In this document: positions 41,971-50,543 of the stretch, in pieces
Layout of the letters: the number at the start of each line of letters is the position of its first letter
How positions within the stretch are numbered: the first letter of the stretch is position 1
Source of the DNA: Arthrobacter sp. V1I9
GTDB taxonomy: Bacteria; Actinomycetota; Actinomycetes; Actinomycetales; Micrococcaceae
Length of the DNA: 64,000 nucleotides
NCBI RefSeq assembly: GCF_030817075.1
Contig: NZ_JAUSYU010000001.1
Coordinates: 868,001 to 932,000, forward strand
Direction: 5' to 3'
Notes under the pieces: model-generated
What the model was told of the DNA's origin: nothing
The model's database searches: none
What the model saw: only the letters and a program-made list of their open reading frames with translations
Translations under genes and position numbers: made by a program

Positions 41971-42507
41971 ATGGCAGGAAATCTCATTGCCCGGTCAGTC
42001 CACGATCTGACGGCAGCAGCGTGGTTCGGTGGATCCCTGATGGGTGCCATCGGCCTGAACGGCGCAACGGCGGAAGCCAAGGACCCCTCCGAGCGCACCC
42101 GCCTTTCCAGCGCCGGCTGGATGAAGTGGGCACCGTTCCAGACGGCGGCGTTTGCCTCGCACCTGGTGGCGGACCTCGCCATCGCCTGGGAGAACAAGGA
42201 CCGCATCGCGCAGCAGGACGGCGTCGCCCGGGACACCGCGATCAAGACGGCGGTGACGGTGGCGGGTGCAGCCGTAACCCTGTACTCCGGGATCCTTGGC
42301 AAGAAGGTCGAGAAGCTCGCAGCTGAGGGTGCCCAGGGCGCCACCGAGCCGCGGCCCGATGCTTCCGACGAGCTCAAGGCTGCCCAGCAGCAGCTCAAGA
42401 TGCTGCAGTGGGTCATCCCCGCCTTCGCCGGACTCGTAGTGATCCTTGGCGCCAAGCACGGCGAGATGCAGCGCCCCAAGAACGTGTTCGCGGGCCTGCA
42501 GAAATAA
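41971..42507 (+). CDS. Actinobacterial membrane protein of unknown function, 178 residues
   Basis: A membrane-associated protein with about three weak hydrophobic segments: TAAAWFGGSLMGAIGLNGA, TAVTVAGAAVTLYSGILG and LQWVIPAFAGLVVILGAKHG. The text AGWMKWAPFQTAAFASHLVADLAI is typical of a family seen in Arthrobacter and mycobacteria without known function. The ATG at 41971 has AGGAA 8 bases upstream; an ATG three codons earlier is less well placed. It is transcribed away from the palindrome at 41868 and ends at a bidirectional terminator. Confidence 0.75.
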   Translation: MAGNLIARSVHDLTAAAWFGGSLMGAIGLNGATAEAKDPSERTRLSSAGWMKWAPFQTAAFASHLVADLAIAWENKDRIAQQDGVARDTAIKTAVTVAGAAVTLYSGILGKKVEKLAAEGAQGATEPRPDASDELKAAQQQLKMLQWVIPAFAGLVVILGAKHGEMQRPKNVFAGLQK

Positions 42508-42540
42508 CCGTGCAGCGGTCAAAATGACCTGACGACACGC

Positions 42541-42584
42541 AAAAAGGATGGCGCATCCGGGATACCGGGTGCGCCATCCTTTTT
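42541..42584. terminator. Bidirectional terminator
   Basis: AAAAAGGATGGCGCA (42541-42555) pairs perfectly with 42570-42584 with a 14-base loop. Both sides carry A/T runs, so it ends both the gene before it and the convergent AI-2E gene. Confidence 0.92.
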
Positions 42585-42629
42585 GTGCGTCGACACAGTT
42601 GGCCGGCAGCTTTAGTTGGGCCGGCAGCC

Positions 42630-43853
42630 CTAGATGGGCTGGCTGTTGGGCGGTGGCAGGTCCGGGTTCATGTCTTCCATGTTCGGATCCTCTGCTGTCC
42701 ATACCTGGATGATGGCCCAGGCGACGGCGGCCAGCGGGACGGACAGCACCGCACCCACGATGCCGGCCAGGATGGTTCCGGCGGTCAGCGCCATCAGGAT
42801 CACCAGGGCATGGAGTTGCAGCGACTTGCCCATGACGATCGGCTGCAGGAGGTCGCCCTCAAGCTGGTTGACGGCGATAACCACCGCCACCACAATCAGC
42901 GCCACCACGGGACCGTTGGCCACCAGGGCCACCAGTGCGGCGAGGATGCCCGCAACAGTTGCACCCACCAGCGGGACGAAGGCTCCGATGAAAACGATGA
43001 TGGCCAAGGGGATGGCCAGCGGAACCTGCATGATCAGCAGCGCAGCCCCGATGGCGACGGTGTCCACCAGTGCCACGATGGCGGTGCCCCGGACGTAGCC
43101 GCCCAGGACCTCAAGGGTGCGGCTGCCGACCCGCCGCAGCTTTGCCTCACGTTCCCCCTTGAAGGGGCGGAGGAAAAAGTTCCAGATTTTGGCGCCGTCC
43201 TTCAGGAAGAAGAACAGGATGATCACCACAAGGCTTGCCCCGGCAAGGAACTCAGTAACCACGGAGAGTCCCGTGAGGGCACCCGAACGGACCTGGCTGC
43301 TCGTCGCGAACTGGGTGATTCCCTCACGGGCCTGGTCCAGCTGCGCCTGCTCGAGGGGGATGGGGCCGGTGAGCAGGAACCGCTCCAGCTCATCCAGTCC
43401 TGAAGCAGCCTGTTGTGCAAGTTCGCCCCACTGATTGCGGACCGAGTAGTAAATCACAGTGGAAACGGCGCCCAGTACCAGCAGCAACCCGATAAACGCG
43501 ATGCCGGTGGCCAGGCCGCCTTTCATCCCGCGGCGCCGGAGCATGTTCACGAACGGGCCGATGGCGGCTGCCAGGATGAGTGCAATCAGGATCGGAATTA
43601 CCAGGAGCTTGATCTGCATCAGCGCGTAAACGGATACGACGGCGACTGTCAGGATCAGCAGGACCTGCGCCGAGCGGACGCCCACCCTGCCCAGCCCATC
43701 GGCCCATAGCGCGCTGGGGGGCTTGGGTTCCTGCTTTCTTGAAGTGGCTGCGGGTGCGGGTGCCTGCTGGTGCAGGCCTGACCCGGCCGCGGGGACCGGC
43801 TGCGGAATGTCGCTGCCCGGCCCGTGGTCGGGCAGGCGTGTTGCTCGCGCCAT
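42630..43853 (-). CDS. AI-2E family transporter
   Basis: A 407-residue polytopic membrane protein of the AI-2 exporter (PerM/TqsA) superfamily, with about eight hydrophobic segments. The N-terminal 50 residues are hydrophilic and proline-rich. Conserved parts are LVIPILIALILAAAIGPFVNMLRRRGM, FFFLKDGAKIWNFFLRPF, GGYVRGTAIVALVDTVAIG and VNQLEGDLLQPIVMGKSLQLHALVILMAL. Members move various small solutes or ions; the link to autoinducer-2 is not general. GAGGAG precedes the ATG. The site GTAAGCCTACTGAC stands 72 bases upstream, shared almost exactly with the region at 61301. Confidence 0.9.
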   Translation of the reverse strand: MARATRLPDHGPGSDIPQPVPAAGSGLHQQAPAPAATSRKQEPKPPSALWADGLGRVGVRSAQVLLILTVAVVSVYALMQIKLLVIPILIALILAAAIGPFVNMLRRRGMKGGLATGIAFIGLLLVLGAVSTVIYYSVRNQWGELAQQAASGLDELERFLLTGPIPLEQAQLDQAREGITQFATSSQVRSGALTGLSVVTEFLAGASLVVIILFFFLKDGAKIWNFFLRPFKGEREAKLRRVGSRTLEVLGGYVRGTAIVALVDTVAIGAALLIMQVPLAIPLAIIVFIGAFVPLVGATVAGILAALVALVANGPVVALIVVAVVIAVNQLEGDLLQPIVMGKSLQLHALVILMALTAGTILAGIVGAVLSVPLAAVAWAIIQVWTAEDPNMEDMNPDLPPPNSQPI

Positions 43854-43922
43854 GGGGACTCCTCATTATCGGCTGGTGCCCTGGGCGCGCGTGTGCGCGG
43901 CAGGGATACTACCCTTCTCAGA

Positions 43923-43938
43923 TAGTAAGCCTACTGAC
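43923..43938 (-). promoter_or_regulatory. Palindrome-family site upstream of the AI-2E gene
   Basis: GTAAGCCTACTGAC (43925-43938) differs at one base from the reverse complement of 61301-61314. On the minus strand it reads CAGTAGGCTTACTAT, ending in a -10-like TACTAT, like the sites at 1401 and 41868. Confidence 0.45.
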
Positions 43939-43971
43939 CGATTAAGGAAGGGCGAAACCCCGAGGAGCGGA

Positions 43972-44652
43972 TTATGCGGCCAGCCACTCCGCGCAGGAGT
44001 TCAGGTTTGCGTTGACGGTTGCCACGGCGGCGTCCTCGTCCCGATGCTCAATAGCCGCGAGCAGGAGGTCATGCCCCTCGTGTTGGAGTCCCTCGAACCC
44101 GGGCCGGCGGAGTTGCTTTTGAAGATCCTCGTGCACCACGGCGCCGAAGCTGACGTAGAGCTCGTGCAGCAGGGGATTGCCGGATGCCTGTGCCACGCGC
44201 TCATGGAAGCCCCAGTCGGCCCGCGCCCACGCCTCGTAGTCTTCCGCGTTCCAGGCCTCGTTCCGGCCGGTGAGGAGTGCGCGCAGGGCTGCGACGTCGT
44301 CGGCCGTTGCATTCCGTGCGGCGAGCCGGGCCGCCTGCGTGTCCAGGCCCAGCCTGACTTCCAGGATGTGGGCCTCCGTGTGGTCCTGGTACATGCGCCG
44401 GGCAGCGCCCGAGATTTCGCTGGTGGCCCGCACGTAGGTGCCATCGCCGCGGCGGACTTCCAGCATGCCGCTGTGCGCGAGTGCTTTGATGGCCTCACGG
44501 AGGGTGCCGCGTGAGACGCCCAAATCATTTATCAACCCGGTTTCTGACGGGATGCGCTGGTGGAGGGGCCACTCGCCGGACTGAATCATGGTCCGAAGCT
44601 TCGTAGTGACTTCATCGGCCAGCGGCGGGCGGTGGGAAGGGCTCAGAGCCAT
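43972..44652 (-). CDS. GntR-family regulator with FCD ligand domain
   Basis: A 226-residue FadR-type regulator. The winged helix is LRTMIQSGEWPLHQRIPSET, then NDLGVSRGTLREAIKALAHSGMLEVRRGDGTYV. The helical FCD sensor domain has the metal-binding pattern WGFHERVAQASGNPLL and HEDLQKQLRR...EGHDLLLAAIEHRD. It is 6 bases downstream of the MFS gene, so the two form an operon, and the regulator likely controls it through the operator at 46033. The effector would be an organic acid or related transported molecule. Confidence 0.9.
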   Translation of the reverse strand: MALSPSHRPPLADEVTTKLRTMIQSGEWPLHQRIPSETGLINDLGVSRGTLREAIKALAHSGMLEVRRGDGTYVRATSEISGAARRMYQDHTEAHILEVRLGLDTQAARLAARNATADDVAALRALLTGRNEAWNAEDYEAWARADWGFHERVAQASGNPLLHELYVSFGAVVHEDLQKQLRRPGFEGLQHEGHDLLLAAIEHRDEDAAVATVNANLNSCAEWLAA

Positions 44653-44658
44653 GGCGTC

Positions 44659-46014
44659 CTACTTCCGCTTGCCGGCGGCGCGGCCGGCAGAGGCGCCAGC
44701 CAGGTTGCCGGGCGAAGTGCCGGCAACGCTGCGGGTCATCGCGCTGCCTGTGATCAAGTGGGCCACCACAACCTGAACCAGCGCCAGGGCCAGCAGCAAA
44801 GCGAGGGGCAGGGTCCAGCCGCCGGTGGCGCTGTGCAGGAGCCCCATCCCGAACGGGCCGGTGGTGGCGAGCAGGTAGCCGATGGACTGGGCCAGCGTGG
44901 ACAGCGCTGTGGTTTCGGCCGTGCTTGAACCGCTGCGGCTGATCATCACCATAACCAGCGGGAAGATGCCCAGGCCGAAGCCCAGCAGGATCGCGGGAAC
45001 GATGGCCAGGCCCACGGGCAGGACCAGGAGCAGGGCCACGCCTGCCGCCATGGTGATGCTGACCAGGTAAAACGCGGGGCGCAGCATCTTGGGGCGGGAA
45101 CCGATGGCGATGAGCAGCATGCCCGAGGGAACGGATACCAGCTGCATCAGTCCGAACATCAGCCCACTCTCCGAGGCATCTAGCCCCATAGTGGTGAGCA
45201 TGTACGGGAACCAGCTCAGCAGTGCGTAAGCCAGCAGGGACTGGAGCGTGAAAATAGCCGTCAGCAGCAGCCCTTTCCGGGTGCTCAGCAAGGGCCAGGG
45301 GGACACGTGCCCCGCCGTCGAACGCGTGCTGTTCCGGTGGGCGTGCAGAGCCACGGGCAGGAAACCCAGGAACGCCGCCACGGCAGTAATGCCAATGGCG
45401 CCGACGGCGGCGGACGGGGATCCGAGGGCCTGAGCCAGCGGGACGACGGCGACGGAGGCGACCGTAGCCCCGGTGGTCATGGTCACCGTGTAGACGGCGG
45501 TCATGAGGGAGGTCCGGTGGGCGAAGTGCTCGCGGATGAAGGACGGCATTGCCACGTTGCAGACGGCGAGCCCGGACATTCCCACTACGCTGCCGGCGAC
45601 CAGCATCCCGGTGGCGGGGATCCCGCGCAGCAGGAGGCCGCCGGCCAGCATGGCCAGGGACAGGAGGATCGCCTTCTCCACCCCCAGCCTGCCCGTAAGC
45701 CATGACGTGCCCGCTCCCGCCAGGGCAAAGCACAGGGTGGGGATCGACGGGATAAACGCAGCCACCAGCGGCCCGTAACCCAGCACCATCTGCAGGTCGT
45801 GCAGCAGCGCCGATGCCCCGGTGATGCCTGCGCGCAGGTTGAGCCCAATCAGCACCAGCGCAATTACCCCGAATACGACGGCGGATCGGGGCCTGGTAGG
45901 TGCTGTCCCGGCAGTCATCGCGGACGCGGCAGGCCCGGGCGAGGGCGCGGGTGCCGATGCAGGTGCGGGCGCGGGGGCTGTGAGCGGTGCAGGGGCAGGG
46001 GGAGTGGCGGGCAT
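44659..46014 (-). CDS. MFS transporter of the CynX/NimT type
   Basis: A 451-residue major-facilitator transporter with about 12 helices. LIGLNLRAGITGASALLHDLQ in the first helix marks the CynX/NimT branch, which includes cyanate and 2-nitroimidazole transporters. The first 35 residues are an alanine/proline repeat and may not be translated: the ATG at 46014 directly touches AGGAGG, too close for good initiation. A second ATG lies at 45918 just before the helices. The operator-like dyad at 46033 stands 19 bases upstream, and the FCD regulator follows. The substrate is unknown. Confidence 0.88.
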   Translation of the reverse strand: MPATPPAPAPLTAPAPAPASAPAPSPGPAASAMTAGTAPTRPRSAVVFGVIALVLIGLNLRAGITGASALLHDLQMVLGYGPLVAAFIPSIPTLCFALAGAGTSWLTGRLGVEKAILLSLAMLAGGLLLRGIPATGMLVAGSVVGMSGLAVCNVAMPSFIREHFAHRTSLMTAVYTVTMTTGATVASVAVVPLAQALGSPSAAVGAIGITAVAAFLGFLPVALHAHRNSTRSTAGHVSPWPLLSTRKGLLLTAIFTLQSLLAYALLSWFPYMLTTMGLDASESGLMFGLMQLVSVPSGMLLIAIGSRPKMLRPAFYLVSITMAAGVALLLVLPVGLAIVPAILLGFGLGIFPLVMVMISRSGSSTAETTALSTLAQSIGYLLATTGPFGMGLLHSATGGWTLPLALLLALALVQVVVAHLITGSAMTRSVAGTSPGNLAGASAGRAAGKRK

Positions 46015-46032
46015 CCTCCTAGGCTAAAGGTT

Positions 46033-46047
46033 AGACGTTTGATGTCT
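46033..46047. promoter_or_regulatory. Operator candidate for the GntR/FCD regulator
   Basis: On the minus strand AGACATCAAACGTCT carries AGAC/GTCT arms, the form of many FCD-type GntR operators. It lies 19 bases before the MFS start and probably allows self-repression of the operon. Confidence 0.5.
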
Positions 46048-46159
46048 CCAGTTTTGTGGCCAAGCTCTCCCGGCACATCGCGCCCGGGAATAGACTTCCA
46101 GCGAGGGCCCTGCCGCCACCGTGCCGGCCCGCACGCAGGACCTACGCGGAAGGACGGCT

Positions 46160-47728
46160 GTGAAGGCTTCCCAGGGAATCGAGATAGAGAAGAAGTACGA
46201 AGTCGGCGACGACGCCACAGTGCCGGCACTGGAAGGACTGCCAGGCGTTGCCCGTGTTGGGACTCCCCATACTGCTGAGCTTGAAGCTGTGTACTTCGAC
46301 ACCGACCGGCACACGCTCGCATCCCGCCGCATCACCCTGCGTCGCCGCACTGGTGGGATCGACGCCGGCTGGCACCTGAAGCTGCCCCCGGAAGCCCCTG
46401 CCGGATCCGGAACGGAACCCCAGCAGCGCCGGGAGCTGCACGCACCGCTTGGCCAGGCCGACGTCGTACCCGACGTCCTGCTTGCCCGCGTGCAGGCGCA
46501 CCTGCGCGGGACGGAAGTGACGCCGGTTGTCCGGCTCGAAACACGGCGGACCACCCACGCGCTCTACGGGGAGGACGGCGGGCATCTGGCGGATCTGGCC
46601 GACGACCAGGTGGAGGCGACCCGCCTGCATGGTCCGGCAGGTGAACAGCCGCAGCGCTGGCGGGAGTGGGAACTGGAACTCGTGGACGGCGGGCCGGAGC
46701 TTTTCGGCCCCGCTGAGGAGCTCCTCGCAGCTGCCGGAGCCCGTCCCGCCGGGCACGCATCGAAACTCGCGCGGGCACTCGGCGGAGTTTCAAAGGGGAG
46801 GGGAGGACTTGAGGAGGAAAGTCCCGCGGCGCTGATGGCCGGAAAGAAGGCCCCGGCGGCCGCCGTCGTCACCGTGTACGTGGCGGAGCAGCTGCGGCAA
46901 CTCCTCGCCGAGGATGCTGCGGTCAGGCTGGAGGAACCCGAGGGGGTCCACGACATGAGGTCCGCAGTCCGGCGCATCCGCTCTGTGCTGGCCGCCTACC
47001 GGAAGCTCTACCGGGCCGTGCCGGTGCGGCGCCTGCGGGACGAACTTCACTGGTTGGGCCTGTTGCTGGGCGAACCCAGGGACGCTGAGGTCCTGCTGGG
47101 CCATCTGCGGGCGCACCTTGATGAGCTCCCGCCGGGCGAGGGCACCGACGCGGCGAGGGAGCAGGTGGAGCGTAAGGCCGGGGCTGCGTTCGACGCCGGC
47201 TACCGGCGGCTTCAGGAGGCGCTGCAATCGGAGCGCTATTTCCGGCTGCTGGACGATCTTGAAGGCTTTTGCAGCCAGCCGCCGGTACTGTCGCGGGCCG
47301 TGGCCCCAGGACGTGCCATGGCCGCAAAGGTGGTGGAGAAGTCCGCCCGCCGGCTGCGGCGCTCGCACAAGGCTGCAGCGCATGCCCGGCGCGGGACCGC
47401 CCACGAAAACGCCCTTCACCAAGTGCGCAAGGACGCCAAGCGGCTGCGCCATGTGGCCGAGTCGGCGGGGCTGGTGCATGGCGGGCGCGCCAGGAAGGTG
47501 GCCAAGGCCGCCCACCGGCAGCAAAGGATCCTCGGCGATTACCACGACGCCGTGATTGCGCGGAACCTGCTCCAGACCCTCGAAGCGAGCCAAGGGCTGC
47601 AGGAGGCCACGGCTGAGGTACTGGCAGCACTTCGTAGACGCCAGACGGACCTGATGGAAGCGGCCGAGGCCAAGTACCGCAAGGCCCGCAAGAAGTCCCG
47701 CGACCTGCTGAAGCCCCGCGTCATCTAG
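46160..47728 (+). CDS. CYTH and CHAD domain protein
   Basis: A 522-residue protein with an N-terminal CYTH domain (about 1-205) and a C-terminal CHAD domain (about 230-515). The CYTH signature ExExK is IEIEKKYEV at residue 6, with VYFDTDRHTLASRRITLRRR and WHLKLP following. The CHAD part has VHDMRSAVRRIRSVLAAYRKL and HQVRKDAKRLRHVAESAG, with the conserved histidines and basic residues for polyphosphate binding. Such proteins process or bind polyphosphate or triphosphates. I chose the GTG at 46160 because GGAAGGA stands 6 bases upstream. No polyphosphate kinase is adjacent. Confidence 0.92.
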   Translation: MKASQGIEIEKKYEVGDDATVPALEGLPGVARVGTPHTAELEAVYFDTDRHTLASRRITLRRRTGGIDAGWHLKLPPEAPAGSGTEPQQRRELHAPLGQADVVPDVLLARVQAHLRGTEVTPVVRLETRRTTHALYGEDGGHLADLADDQVEATRLHGPAGEQPQRWREWELELVDGGPELFGPAEELLAAAGARPAGHASKLARALGGVSKGRGGLEEESPAALMAGKKAPAAAVVTVYVAEQLRQLLAEDAAVRLEEPEGVHDMRSAVRRIRSVLAAYRKLYRAVPVRRLRDELHWLGLLLGEPRDAEVLLGHLRAHLDELPPGEGTDAAREQVERKAGAAFDAGYRRLQEALQSERYFRLLDDLEGFCSQPPVLSRAVAPGRAMAAKVVEKSARRLRRSHKAAAHARRGTAHENALHQVRKDAKRLRHVAESAGLVHGGRARKVAKAAHRQQRILGDYHDAVIARNLLQTLEASQGLQEATAEVLAALRRRQTDLMEAAEAKYRKARKKSRDLLKPRVI

Positions 47729-47803
47729 TCCCCACCCGCCCCCTAGCCTCGCAAGCTCGGCCAGGGAACCCTGCGGGCGTGGGCCCACCACCCGCCCCCT
47801 AGC

Positions 47804-48875
47804 TGTACTCAGTCAGTAGGTTGGTTGCACCTGCTGATGGGTGGTTTGCCTCCGAGGCTGCTGTGTGGCCGGTGGTTGTTGTAGAAGTTTAGCCAGGGCT
47901 GCAGGGCGTCGGTGCGGGCTTGGTTGGATGTAAAGGGTTGCCGGTAGGCCCAGCCTTCCTGGAGGGTCCGGTTGAAGCGTTCTGCTTTGCCGTTTTGCCA
48001 GGGGTGCCGGGGTTTGATCAGGATGTGTCTGGCCCCCAGTGCAGCGAGTGCGTTCTGGAAGTCGCGGGAGAGCCGGTATGCGAAGGCGTTGTCGGTCAGG
48101 ACACGCCGGACAGGCGCTCCGTTGGCTGCCATCGCCGCTGCCGCCCGGGCGAGGAAACCTGCGCAGGTCGGGCCTTTCTCGTCGGGCAGGACCTCGGCGT
48201 AGGCAAAGCGGGTGTAGTCGTCCACGGCGACGTGGACGTAGTCAAAGCCCATCCTCTGATGCGATTTTCGGTGGTTTGCCGGGCTCTGGAAAGGGTCTGC
48301 CCGCCAGCCACCTCCTGCGGGGATGCGCCCAAGTTTCTTGACATCGACGTGGATCATGTCGCCCGGCGCGTCGCGTTCGTAGCGGCGGTCGGTCGCCTGT
48401 GATCCCCGGATCCGTGCCCCGGTCACGGGGTCCAGGTCCCACAACCTGGGCATGCCCGCCCTGGCCAGAATCCGGGAGACAGTCCGGGCGCTGGTCCCGC
48501 AGCGCAAGGCCAGGTCCGTTGGCCCTTCCCGGTGCTCCACGCGCTGGGCCAGGACATCTGCAACGACCTCCGCTGCGGTGGCATGAGGGCATGACTTTGG
48601 GCGGGAGCTGCGGTCCTGCAAGCCGGTCCAGCCGTGGGTCCGGTATCTGCTGATCCAGCGGTGCGCGCAGGTCCTTGAGATGCCCATTTCCTTCGCTACA
48701 TGGGCAACTGGACGGCCAGTCAGAACGCGTTCGACGAGGATTCGTCTACCGGTCGGAGTCAATCGGGCATTACGGTGGACCATGAGGACCTCTTAGTCGT
48801 TGGCTGCGTGTGGTAACCACCAACCTAAGAGGTCTTCACCTATTCACGATGTAACCAACGTCCTGACTCAGTACA
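47804..48875 (-). mobile_element. IS481-family insertion sequence, complete
   Basis: A 1072-bp element. The ends are imperfect inverted repeats, TGTACTCAGTCAGTAGGTTG at the left and TGTACTGAGTCAGGACGTTG (reverse strand) at the right. CCTAGC occurs on both sides (47798-47803 and 48876-48881), the 6-bp target duplication normal for this family. The transposase is intact and its stop lies within the left repeat. Because the target is itself repeated, CCTAGC is also the phase point of the 56-bp unit, but the period fits only if one copy was duplicated by insertion. Confidence 0.92.
47809..48783 (-). CDS. IS481-family transposase
   Basis: A 324-residue DDE transposase. The N-terminal helix-turn-helix reads LTPTGRRILVERVLTGRPVA, then MGISRTCAHRWISRYRTHG. 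The catalytic triad is in MIHVDVKKLG (Asp), RVLTDNAFAY (Asp) and HPWQNGKAERFNRTL (Glu). NFYNNHRPHSSLGGKPP near the end is the usual family finish. No frameshift or stop is present, so the element may be active. Confidence 0.95.
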   Translation of the reverse strand: MVHRNARLTPTGRRILVERVLTGRPVAHVAKEMGISRTCAHRWISRYRTHGWTGLQDRSSRPKSCPHATAAEVVADVLAQRVEHREGPTDLALRCGTSARTVSRILARAGMPRLWDLDPVTGARIRGSQATDRRYERDAPGDMIHVDVKKLGRIPAGGGWRADPFQSPANHRKSHQRMGFDYVHVAVDDYTRFAYAEVLPDEKGPTCAGFLARAAAAMAANGAPVRRVLTDNAFAYRLSRDFQNALAALGARHILIKPRHPWQNGKAERFNRTLQEGWAYRQPFTSNQARTDALQPWLNFYNNHRPHSSLGGKPPISRCNQPTD

Positions 48876-48951
48876 CCTAGCCTCGCAAGCTCGGCCAGGG
48901 AACCCTGCGGGCGTGGGCCCACCACCCGCCCCCTAGCCTCGCAGGGACACG

Positions 48952-50388
48952 CTACTTTCCCTGGCGCGCGGACAGCCGGGCCACCGCCAGCGCGAGCCAG
49001 AGCTGCACGCGGTCGGTGGTGACGGCGGGGTCGTAACCGGTCAGTTCGGTGATCTGCGCCAACCGGTAGCGGACCGTGTTCCGGTGCAGGGTGAGTTCCT
49101 CGGCGACGGCGGCCACGGACCCGTTGTTGTTGAGGTAGCTTTCCAGCGTGGTCATCAGTTCGGCGCCGTGGGCGGCGTCGAAAGTGCGGAGCGGATTCAG
49201 GGACTCGTGGGCCATGTCAGCCAGCGGCACGTCCTCACTGGCCAGCAGCAGTGACGTCAGGCTCAGCCGCTCCGGCTCGTTGACGGGGAGTCCGTGGCTT
49301 GCCGCGTCGCGCGCCTCGAAGTAGCTCCAGCGCAGGCCGTTGGGCTTGGTGTACGCGCCGCCGATGCCGATGGTCGCGTGGATGCCCGCCTCAGCCAGAT
49401 GGTCGCTCAGCTTCCGCGCGAGTGCCGGCGCCGCACCGCCGTCGTCGTTCATCACCAGCATCAGGTCCTTGCCCACGACGGCGGCAACGGTGTTCTCCAG
49501 CTCCCGCGGCACCGACGTGCTCACCAGCGCTTTGTGATGGGCCGCGGAGACGGCCAGCAGCACCACGTTCTTGCGGGTGCTGTTCACGCCGACGCCGGCG
49601 AGGCGGCGCTGGGCCTCGCTAATTTCCAGCGCCCCGTGGATCACGTCCTCCAGCACCTGCCCGCACAGGGCACGCTCGGACTGGCGCTGCTTGACCATGT
49701 TGTTCAGTTCAACGCTGATCAGGTTCTGGGCGTAGCCGATAATGCCCGAGTCCTCGAAGGGCTTGCGGACCCACAGCGTGCAGGCGTCGCGCCGGCCAGT
49801 GGGGATGGGGTAGGAGGCCCAGGTGTCCGCCTGCGGGGTGTCCGTGCTGCTGTTGTACAGCTGGGCAGTGAACTGGGTGAGGGCAATGTCCGCCCGCAGC
49901 ATGCCGCCCAGATGCTTGAGGAGCTCGGCCAGGCCCCCGCCCGTCAGCAGTGCTCGCGCCAGGACCTGGTGCCCGGCGATCAGGCGCTCGAGCTTGGCGT
50001 AGTGGTCCGCCGACTGGGCGTCAGCCACCAGCTTGCCGATGGCGATGAACGGCGTCGCGTACGGGACCTCCACAACGGGCAGGCCCCACCGGTTCGCCTC
50101 CGCGAGCAGTGCCGGCGGCACCGCGTCATGCGAAAGCCCCACACCAAAGCCGATGCCCACGGCGCCGGCCCGCTGCACCTGCCGCACGAACCGCCGCTGC
50201 TCGGGCGCCGACTTCAGCCGCAGGCCGGTGGTAAGGATCAGTTCACCGCCATTGATGAACCGCTGCGGGTCCTCGAGTTCGGTCACTGCCACCCAGTTGA
50301 TGTCCTGGTGCCAGGTGGTCTCGGCTACCCCTGCCTTGGACAGGTTCAGGGACTTGACACCCAGAAGGGCAGCGAGGGAAATGGCCAT
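48952..50388 (-). CDS. PucR-family transcriptional regulator
   Basis: A 478-residue regulator. The N-terminal PucR domain has DINWVAVTELEDPQRFINGGELILTTG and VGIGFGVGLSHDAVPPALLAEAN. The middle is a GGDEF-like sensory region without active motif. The C-terminal helix-turn-helix, LESYLNNNGSVAAVAEELTLHRNTVRYRLAQITELTG, is diagnostic. It is divergent from the aldehyde dehydrogenase and gabT genes. PucR-type proteins control purine and GABA catabolism in actinobacteria, so this one most likely regulates the adjacent GABA genes. The IS and repeats lie directly after its 3' end. Confidence 0.9.
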   Translation of the reverse strand: MAISLAALLGVKSLNLSKAGVAETTWHQDINWVAVTELEDPQRFINGGELILTTGLRLKSAPEQRRFVRQVQRAGAVGIGFGVGLSHDAVPPALLAEANRWGLPVVEVPYATPFIAIGKLVADAQSADHYAKLERLIAGHQVLARALLTGGGLAELLKHLGGMLRADIALTQFTAQLYNSSTDTPQADTWASYPIPTGRRDACTLWVRKPFEDSGIIGYAQNLISVELNNMVKQRQSERALCGQVLEDVIHGALEISEAQRRLAGVGVNSTRKNVVLLAVSAAHHKALVSTSVPRELENTVAAVVGKDLMLVMNDDGGAAPALARKLSDHLAEAGIHATIGIGGAYTKPNGLRWSYFEARDAASHGLPVNEPERLSLTSLLLASEDVPLADMAHESLNPLRTFDAAHGAELMTTLESYLNNNGSVAAVAEELTLHRNTVRYRLAQITELTGYDPAVTTDRVQLWLALAVARLSARQGK

Positions 50389-50455
50389 GAACCAAGGATA
50401 AGCGGGCGCTAGTCAACCGCACTAACAAGCAGCAGAAAGGGTGTGCAGGTGGCTA

Positions 50456-50484
50456 TTCACGGCGCAGGGGTGCTGGCATAGGCT
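50456..50484 (+). promoter_or_regulatory. Promoter candidate for the aldehyde dehydrogenase-gabT operon
   Basis: TTCACG (50456-50461), a 17-base spacer and TAGGCT (50479-50484) lie 60 bases before the GTG start, in the divergent region shared with the PucR gene. Confidence 0.4.
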
Positions 50485-50543
50485 CAAGGCAGTCAGATCC
50501 ATCCGCCTTGCGCCGATGGCCCCCAGGAAAGAGGTTGCACACC

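Larger units (their letters stand above)
47742..48943. repeat. 56-bp tandem repeat, split by an IS
   Basis: A unit beginning CCTAGCCTCGCAAGCTCGGC and ending CCACCACCCGCCC starts at 47742, again at 47798 (6 bases, then the IS, then continuing at 48882), and a third partial copy starts at 48932. Without the IS the period is exactly 56. Each unit can fold: GCGGG/CCCGC encloses GTGGG/CCCAC. It lies between the CYTH-CHAD and PucR genes. Confidence 0.85.

Noticed and set aside
47742..48943. CRISPR array from the 56-bp repeat
   Set aside because: Units are contiguous tandem copies with no unique spacers, and no cas genes are present.
49294..50412. A 372-codon open frame on the plus strand opposite the PucR gene
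   Set aside because: It is a shadow frame caused by GC-rich third positions; its translation has no family character, while the minus strand encodes a complete PucR protein.
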